Shown here: positions 39,630 through 43,812 of the stretch, piece by piece | How the letters are laid out: the number at the start of each line of letters is the position of its first letter | How positions within the stretch are numbered: the first letter of the stretch is position 1 | DNA from: Roseivirga spongicola | GTDB lineage: Bacteria; Bacteroidota; Bacteroidia; Cytophagales; Cyclobacteriaceae | Direction of reading: 5' to 3' | NCBI RefSeq assembly: GCF_001592965.1 | Contig: NZ_LRPC01000002.1 | Span: 1-43,812 of the forward strand | Length of the DNA: 43,812 nt | Program-made: the position numbers and the translations under genes | Notes under the pieces: model-generated | The model's database searches: none | Told to the model about the DNA's origin: nothing | What the model saw: the letters and a program-made list of their open reading frames with translations, nothing else

Positions 39630-41270
39630 ATGAAAAAGATCATCGTTTGTCTAGTGCTTGGAGTGATGGTGCTAAGTGCGGCATCTCTTCGTCAAAACGA
39701 CAAATACTTCGAAATCCTTAAGAACCTGGACATTTTCGCCACCATGTATAAGGAGGTAAATGCCAACTATGTAGATGATCTTAACCCGAACACGCTAATG
39801 CGCACAGGTATAGATGCAATGCTTACTTCATTAGATCCTTATACCGTTTATTATTCTGAAGATCAGATTGAGGATGTTCGAACGGAGAATACTGGTCAGT
39901 TTGGAGGGATTGGGGCCATTATTGGAGAGAGAAATGGAGGTGAGGTTACTGTCATTTTGCCGAATAAAGGCTATCCCGCGGAAAAGGCAGGGATGAAAAG
40001 AGGCGATGTAATTCTCTCAATAGATGGTGTAGATGTAAGCAATGATTATGATAAGGCGGGTACTTACCTTCGAGGTCAGGCATCTTCATCAGTAAATATT
40101 AAGGTGGAGCGACCAGGACAAGGACAAATAGATTTCAAAGTTGATTTCGAGAAAATTGAACTGCCTAATGTTCCTTATAGCGGAATGGTGAACGAGGAGG
40201 TTGGATATATAAAACTTACAGGGTTTAGAGATGCCGCAGGGAAAGAAGTGAAGGCTGCTTTACGAGAACTGAAAAAGGAAGGGGCTAAAAAGGTGATTTT
40301 AGATTTAAGAGACAATGGCGGAGGATTGTTGAATGAAGCGGTTAATATCTCGAACATTTTTATTGACAAAGGTGAGTTGGTGGTTACTACAAAAGGTAAG
40401 CTAGAAGAAATGAATGCTACCTATAAAACTTTAAATGCCGCTACTGATACAGAAATCCCATTGGCAGTATTAATTAATAGTTCTAGCGCGTCTGCTTCTG
40501 AAATTGTTGCTGGAGTGATGCAAGATTACGACCGTGGGGTACTAATTGGCAGAAAGTCTTTTGGAAAAGGACTCGTGCAAAGAACACTACCGCTCTCCTA
40601 TAATTCGCAGATGAAAGTGACTATTGCTAAATACTATACACCGAGTGGTCGCTGTATTCAGGCAATAGACTATAGCACTAGAAATGATGATGGCTCGGTC
40701 GGAAAAATTGCAGACTCTCTTAAAACAGGTTTCAAAACAAATAATGGTAGGTTGGTTTATGATGGAGGAGGGGTAGACCCAGATTTTTCTGTAGAAAGGC
40801 AGAAGTTCTCTCCGGTAGCTATCGGGTTGCTAAGCGAAGACCTAATTTTCCGATTTGCAAATGAGTATAATAGCCAACTGGGTGAGATTGATAATCCAGT
40901 AACTTATAGGTTGCCAGAATCGGTGTTCACTGACTTCAAGGCATGGGTTGTGGATAAGGAGTTTAGTTATAGTCATCCCTTACAAGATGAAATAGATCAA
41001 TTGAGGATTGCTGCAGAAGATGTAGGTGAGTTAAATAGAATTGCTGCTCAGTTGGGTGGCCTAGAAAAGGCCTTGACTAAAGATGTGCTATTAGACTTAG
41101 AAAAAAGTAAAGCAGAAATCATGTTTTTGCTGAAGGAAGAGTTTGTAACAAGGCAGTTTTTAGAGCCGGGAAAAATTGAGGCCTCATTTAGCTTCGATAA
41201 AGATGTTCAAAAGGCAATAGAGGTGCTCTCAAGTTCCAGTACCTACAATCAGACTCTTTCTGGTCAGTAG
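39630..41270 (+). CDS. S41 C-terminal processing peptidase with PDZ domain (546 aa)
   Basis: ATG at 39630 (MKKIIVCLVLGVMVLSAASL) gives a signal peptide or anchor; an upstream TTG would add two residues. Domains: PDZ (about 90-170, FGGIGAIIGERNGGEVTVILPNKGYPAEKAGMKRGDVILSIDG) and S41 protease core (about 190-380) with the catalytic Ser region NSSSASASEIVAG (283-295) and Lys313 in KSFGKGLVQ. This is a periplasmic tail-specific protease of the CtpA/Prc type with a C-terminal helical extension (about 430-546). It is likely co-transcribed with the TauE/SafE gene (3-base gap). Confidence 0.93.
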   Translation: MKKIIVCLVLGVMVLSAASLRQNDKYFEILKNLDIFATMYKEVNANYVDDLNPNTLMRTGIDAMLTSLDPYTVYYSEDQIEDVRTENTGQFGGIGAIIGERNGGEVTVILPNKGYPAEKAGMKRGDVILSIDGVDVSNDYDKAGTYLRGQASSSVNIKVERPGQGQIDFKVDFEKIELPNVPYSGMVNEEVGYIKLTGFRDAAGKEVKAALRELKKEGAKKVILDLRDNGGGLLNEAVNISNIFIDKGELVVTTKGKLEEMNATYKTLNAATDTEIPLAVLINSSSASASEIVAGVMQDYDRGVLIGRKSFGKGLVQRTLPLSYNSQMKVTIAKYYTPSGRCIQAIDYSTRNDDGSVGKIADSLKTGFKTNNGRLVYDGGGVDPDFSVERQKFSPVAIGLLSEDLIFRFANEYNSQLGEIDNPVTYRLPESVFTDFKAWVVDKEFSYSHPLQDEIDQLRIAAEDVGELNRIAAQLGGLEKALTKDVLLDLEKSKAEIMFLLKEEFVTRQFLEPGKIEASFSFDKDVQKAIEVLSSSSTYNQTLSGQ

Positions 41271-41273
41271 TCA

Positions 41274-42086
41274 ATGGAGTCGTATTTGTTACTGTTTTTA
41301 ATGGGGCTTATCGGAGGCTTTTTAGCAGGTCTGATTGGTATAGGTGGTGGGGTAATGTATGTCTTAGTGCTTCCTTATCTCTTAAATTCAATGGGCTTTC
41401 CCTCTTCAGATATAGTTCAGCTCACAATAGCTAATTCTATTTTCGGAACCATGTTCGCAGCCTTGTCTGGTAATGTTGCCTTATGGAAAAGAGGTGAGTT
41501 CTATACCAAGGAAGTCTTGAGCATTGGCTTCTTCGGTACTTTGGTGAGTTTGGCTATTCTGTATTTTTTCGTCAATACCCCTGCATACCAAAAAACAGAA
41601 TTCAACATAGTGGTTATATGCTTAATGGTGCTTATCGTTTGGAGAACATTGCGGCAAGCAAAAATTGAGAGAGTCGAGGGTGAAGATAAGAAAGCTGGTG
41701 TGCTAGGTTTTTCATTTATAGGTAGTGCAGCCGGAGCTGTTGCGGCATTGTCTGGCTTAGGAGGTGGTACCATTATCATCCCAGTGCTCAATACAGGTTT
41801 CAAAATGACTATGCAGAAAGCCAAGTCTATCTCTCTTGGAGTTATATTCATTACGTCTTTCAGTCTTACGTTAATGAATGTTTTTGCAGTCACTAGTTTT
41901 GATTCTGCCAAATACTACTCGGGATATATTGTTTGGCCACTAGCTCTTATTCTATCGCTCGGAGTCGTTATTGCCTCGCCATTTGGTGTTTCTGTCGCCA
42001 GAAGACTGTCGGGAAAAACAATCAGTTATATCTTTGTGGCATTCGTAATGGTTGTCATTATCGATAAACTGATTCAATTAATTTAA
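41274..42086 (+). CDS. TauE/SafE-family anion transporter (270 aa)
   Basis: Membrane protein with about 8 hydrophobic segments. It has the repeated glycine motifs of the family in each half: FLMGLIGGFLAGLIGIGGGVMYVLVLPYLL (residues 8-36) and GSAAGAVAALSGLGGGTIIIPVL (about 150-172). The family exports or takes up sulfur compounds such as sulfite, sulfoacetate or taurine; the substrate is not predictable here. It starts three bases after the S41 protease stop and ends one base before tsaB. Confidence 0.9.
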   Translation: MESYLLLFLMGLIGGFLAGLIGIGGGVMYVLVLPYLLNSMGFPSSDIVQLTIANSIFGTMFAALSGNVALWKRGEFYTKEVLSIGFFGTLVSLAILYFFVNTPAYQKTEFNIVVICLMVLIVWRTLRQAKIERVEGEDKKAGVLGFSFIGSAAGAVAALSGLGGGTIIIPVLNTGFKMTMQKAKSISLGVIFITSFSLTLMNVFAVTSFDSAKYYSGYIVWPLALILSLGVVIASPFGVSVARRLSGKTISYIFVAFVMVVIIDKLIQLI

Positions 42087-42087
42087 A

Positions 42088-42771
42088 ATGCCTTTGATTC
42101 TAAGTATAGAAACTTCTACCACTGTTTGTTCTGTGTCCATTACAGACGGAAAAAAAGTTATAGCCACAAGGAAGCTGTTAGAAGATAAGTCTCATGCGAG
42201 TCACTTAACCATTCTTATCCGAGAAGTGCTTGAAGAGTCGGGTAGGGCTATGTCCGATATAGAAGCAATAGCTATCTCAGAAGGGCCCGGGTCTTATACA
42301 GGTTTGAGAATTGGAGTGTCTACCGCTAAAGGACTTTGTTACGCATTAGGTGTTCCCTTAATTGGTATTAGTACATTGAAGGCGATGGCATATGAGGTGC
42401 AAGCAACCTCCAAACCTAGTGCTTTATTGTGTCCTATGATTGATGCTAGAAGGATGGAGGTCTACACCGCGGTGTATAATTCGAGTTTAGATGAGCTGCA
42501 GGCTCCACATCCGAAAATCTTGAATCAAGAGAGCTTTCAAGAAACTCTAGGAGATGCTTTTGTGTTATTTTTTGGTAACGGTTCAGGTAAGTTCAAAGAG
42601 GTGGTCTCTTTGTCAAATTCAGAATTTATCGAAGATCTATCACCATCTGCATGGGCAGTTGGTGTTTTGGCTTTTCAAAAGTTAGAGAATAATCAGGTGG
42701 AAGACTTGGCATACTTTGAACCAGTTTATTTGAAAGAGTTTCAGGCAACAAAGCCTAAATCATTATTGTAA
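42088..42771 (+). CDS. tsaB: tRNA threonylcarbamoyladenosine biosynthesis protein TsaB (227 aa)
   Basis: ASKHA-fold protein. It has ILSIETSTTVCSVSITDGKKVIATR at the N-terminus, EAIAISEGPGSYTGLRIGVSTAKGLCYALGVPLIGISTL (residues 60-98), then CPMIDARRMEVYTAVY and SPSAWAVGVLAF. The length is normal. TsaB, with TsaD and TsaE, transfers the threonylcarbamoyl group to A37 of ANN-decoding tRNAs. It overlaps the next gene by one base (TAATG). Confidence 0.95.
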   Translation: MPLILSIETSTTVCSVSITDGKKVIATRKLLEDKSHASHLTILIREVLEESGRAMSDIEAIAISEGPGSYTGLRIGVSTAKGLCYALGVPLIGISTLKAMAYEVQATSKPSALLCPMIDARRMEVYTAVYNSSLDELQAPHPKILNQESFQETLGDAFVLFFGNGSGKFKEVVSLSNSEFIEDLSPSAWAVGVLAFQKLENNQVEDLAYFEPVYLKEFQATKPKSLL

Positions 42772-43292
42772 TGGCAGAAGAAATAATAAATAGAGTGGCC
42801 TCAAGCCCTTTGGTCACAATCGATTTAGAAGATTATTATCACAAAGGCGAAAGGGAAGTTTATGATTTGGCGCAAAACCTTTTTCAAGGAATGATTTTGC
42901 GCGAAAAGGATTTAAGAGAATTCGTGAAGGAACACGATTGGTCTAAGTACGAGGGAAAGAACATTGCGCTCACTTGTTCTGAAGATGCCATTGTGCCAAC
43001 ATGGGCATATATGTTAGTGGCTACAAAACTTGAAGGGATTGCGAATAAAGTTATAATGGGGTCTCTTGAAACTTTAGAATATGCTATTTATCAAGATGCC
43101 TTAAGAAAAATAGACCCCCAAGAGTTTGCTGATAAGCCTATAGTTATAAAAGGTTGTGGGGATTTGCCAGTTCCAGACTCAGCTTATGTAGAATTAACTA
43201 TGCTTTTAAAGCCATATGCAAAGTCCATTATGTATGGTGAACCATGTAGTACAGTACCACTCTATAAAAAACTTAGAAGAGCGACTCCTTAA
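42771..43292 (+). CDS. DUF2480 family protein (173 aa)
   Basis: Matches the Bacteroidota-specific DUF2480 family: NRVASSPLVTIDLEDYYHKGEREVYDLAQNLFQGMILREKDLREFVKEHDW, then NIALTCSEDAIVPTWAYMLVATKLEG and KGCGDLPVPDSAYVELTMLLKPYAKSIMYGEPCSTVPLYK. The function is unknown. The C-terminal GCG and PCS cysteines resemble a metal or iron-sulfur scaffold of the YfhL/SufE-neighbour kind, but this is not established. It ends the operon before the rRNA promoter region. Confidence 0.9.
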   Translation: MAEEIINRVASSPLVTIDLEDYYHKGEREVYDLAQNLFQGMILREKDLREFVKEHDWSKYEGKNIALTCSEDAIVPTWAYMLVATKLEGIANKVIMGSLETLEYAIYQDALRKIDPQEFADKPIVIKGCGDLPVPDSAYVELTMLLKPYAKSIMYGEPCSTVPLYKKLRRATP

Positions 43293-43325
43293 GTATCAGT
43301 CACTTATAAAATACTTTAATTTTTA
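43292..43325 (+). terminator. terminator after the DUF2480 gene (moderate)
   Basis: AAGTAT (43292-43297) pairs with ATACTT (43312-43317), followed by a T-rich stretch up to 43325. The stem is short and AT-rich. It lies directly upstream of the tandem promoters. Confidence 0.5.
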
Positions 43326-43338
43326 TTGAGGTGTTGCA

Positions 43339-43368
43339 TTGCGGTTGGCGGAAAGTTTTCTACTTTTG
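43339..43368 (+). promoter_or_regulatory. tandem promoter P1 of a probable rRNA operon
   Basis: TTG (43339-43341), 19-base spacer, TACTTTTG (43361-43368), then the CATCCCG-type start region. It is the first of three similar promoters in 250 bp. Confidence 0.75.
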
Positions 43369-43459
43369 CATCCCGTTTGAACGCAAGCGGTGCTCAAAAA
43401 GAGCGAAAAGATTGAAGTTTTGGGAGGTTAAAAAAGGATGAAAAAAAACTTCATTTTTA

Positions 43460-43492
43460 TTTGGCTGAAAGCAAATAAGCTTGCTACCTTTG
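43460..43492 (+). promoter_or_regulatory. tandem promoter P2 of a probable rRNA operon
   Basis: TTTG (43460-43463), 21-base spacer, TACCTTTG (43485-43492), followed by CCCTCCGCTT. An upstream A/T-rich tract (43441-43460) looks like an UP-element-like stretch. Confidence 0.8.
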
Positions 43493-43562
43493 CCCTCCGC
43501 TTCTGAAGAGAAGAGGGAAAAAGCAAAGAAGAAAAGCTTCGAAAAAAAACTTTGAAATTTTA

Positions 43563-43595
43563 TTTGCGATATTAAAAATATTCTTCTTACCTTTG
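43563..43595 (+). promoter_or_regulatory. tandem promoter P3 of a probable rRNA operon
   Basis: TTTG (43563-43566), 21-base spacer, TACCTTTG (43588-43595), followed by CATCCGCTTTTGG. The spacing is identical to P2, again with an A/T-rich tract upstream (AAAAAAAACTTTGAAATTTT). Confidence 0.8.
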
Positions 43596-43812
43596 CATCC
43601 GCTTTTGGAACAAAGGGTTTCAAAAAGAAGAAAAACAGAGCCAGCAACGGCAGGTTTCTGAGAGTTTAAAAGGGGTTAAAATCCGGTTTTAAACAACGTT
43701 TACTGAAGAGTGTGATGATGATTTTGATAACCATGAGTTAGCTATCAAAACTTTAATCAAGATCAAATAAGCTCACCATTATAATCAGTAGAAAAGTTCT
43801 TTGAATGAATGT
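43596..43812 (+). promoter_or_regulatory. rRNA leader region with boxA-like element
   Basis: No ORF of note is present. The stretch ends AGAAAAGTTCTTTGAATGAATGT (43790-43812); GTTCTTTGA is the boxA-like antitermination site usually found shortly upstream of the 16S gene in Bacteroidota. 43293-43595 holds only the three promoters, so the whole last 520 bp is regulatory. The 16S rRNA gene itself would start beyond the window and is not seen. Confidence 0.65.

Noticed and set aside
43360-43647. - strand ORF of 95 codons at the right edge
   Set aside because: It covers the three tandem promoters and has low-complexity F/K-rich sequence; no sign of coding.

Overview
The window is a chromosomal segment of a Bacteroidota bacterium, probably a marine Cytophagales (Roseivirga/Fulvivirga-like; genus not established). 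It carries most of a temperate phage (about 1-28.87 kb; its left end lies outside the window) next to ordinary host genes (28,999-43,292) and ends in the promoter and leader region of an rRNA operon. The host assignment rests on Bacteroidota-type promoters (TTG about 20 nt upstream of TAnnTTTG) before rpmH and at the right edge, on Bacteroidota-restricted families (DUF2480, DUF3127), and on an rpmH-rnpA pair.

Prophage, left arm (+ strand, 1-8,985): virion genes linked by ATGA-type overlaps. They are a seven-bladed YVTN-like beta-propeller (likely receptor-binding), an unknown 155-aa protein, three 204-245-aa proteins that look like connector/ring components, a 1,044-aa nozzle/muzzle-like protein and a 182-aa internal virion protein. 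A 57-aa lipoprotein, a strong terminator and a 424-aa TPR protein with signal peptide and C-terminal membrane segment follow. The layout resembles podovirus tails (T7 gp11/gp12/gp14, crAss-like ring-muzzle-cargo order).

Prophage, control region (9,000-10,816): a leftward HTH regulator diverges from a small + strand gene. Next come a noncoding stretch rich in mutually exclusive base-pairing and a two-gene unit, an 81-aa protein whose GTG start is buried in an 11-bp perfect stem and, coupled by ATGA, a Rha-family regulator.

Prophage, right arm (- strand, 28,237 down to 10,835): an early operon read leftward from a recognisable promoter. It encodes an OB-like protein, an HNH-like protein, YopX, a YqaJ exonuclease, an excisionase-type HTH, a zinc-ribbon protein, an SSB-like DUF3127 protein, several unknowns, a DUF2493/SLOG protein and a T7 gp4-like primase-helicase. 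After a terminator come two giant ejection-type genes (548 and 2,577 aa) and a secreted 188-aa protein. A second HTH regulator (28,419-28,805) reads rightward at the right end. Integrase, terminase, portal, capsid and lysis genes are not seen and may lie left of the window.

The most unusual signals are: (i) a 10-bp word AACGGNCTTA found 16 times in the phage half, in three reading frames and once in noncoding DNA, mostly in one genome orientation, and not found in the host half; (ii) the riboregulator-like leader before the Rha unit; (iii) a rod- or branch-like RNA-type structure between the HNH-like and YopX genes; and (iv) tandem propeller repeats whose variation is confined to a few surface codons.

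Host region: a secreted PhoD-type phosphatase and a GDPD phosphodiesterase, a GNAT-like protein with a PfkB kinase, an active/inactive M16 peptidase pair, a convergent M61 peptidase, rpmH-rnpA, a YtxH protein, an S41 processing protease, a TauE/SafE transporter, tsaB and a DUF2480 gene, followed by three tandem promoters that point at an rRNA operon just beyond the window.
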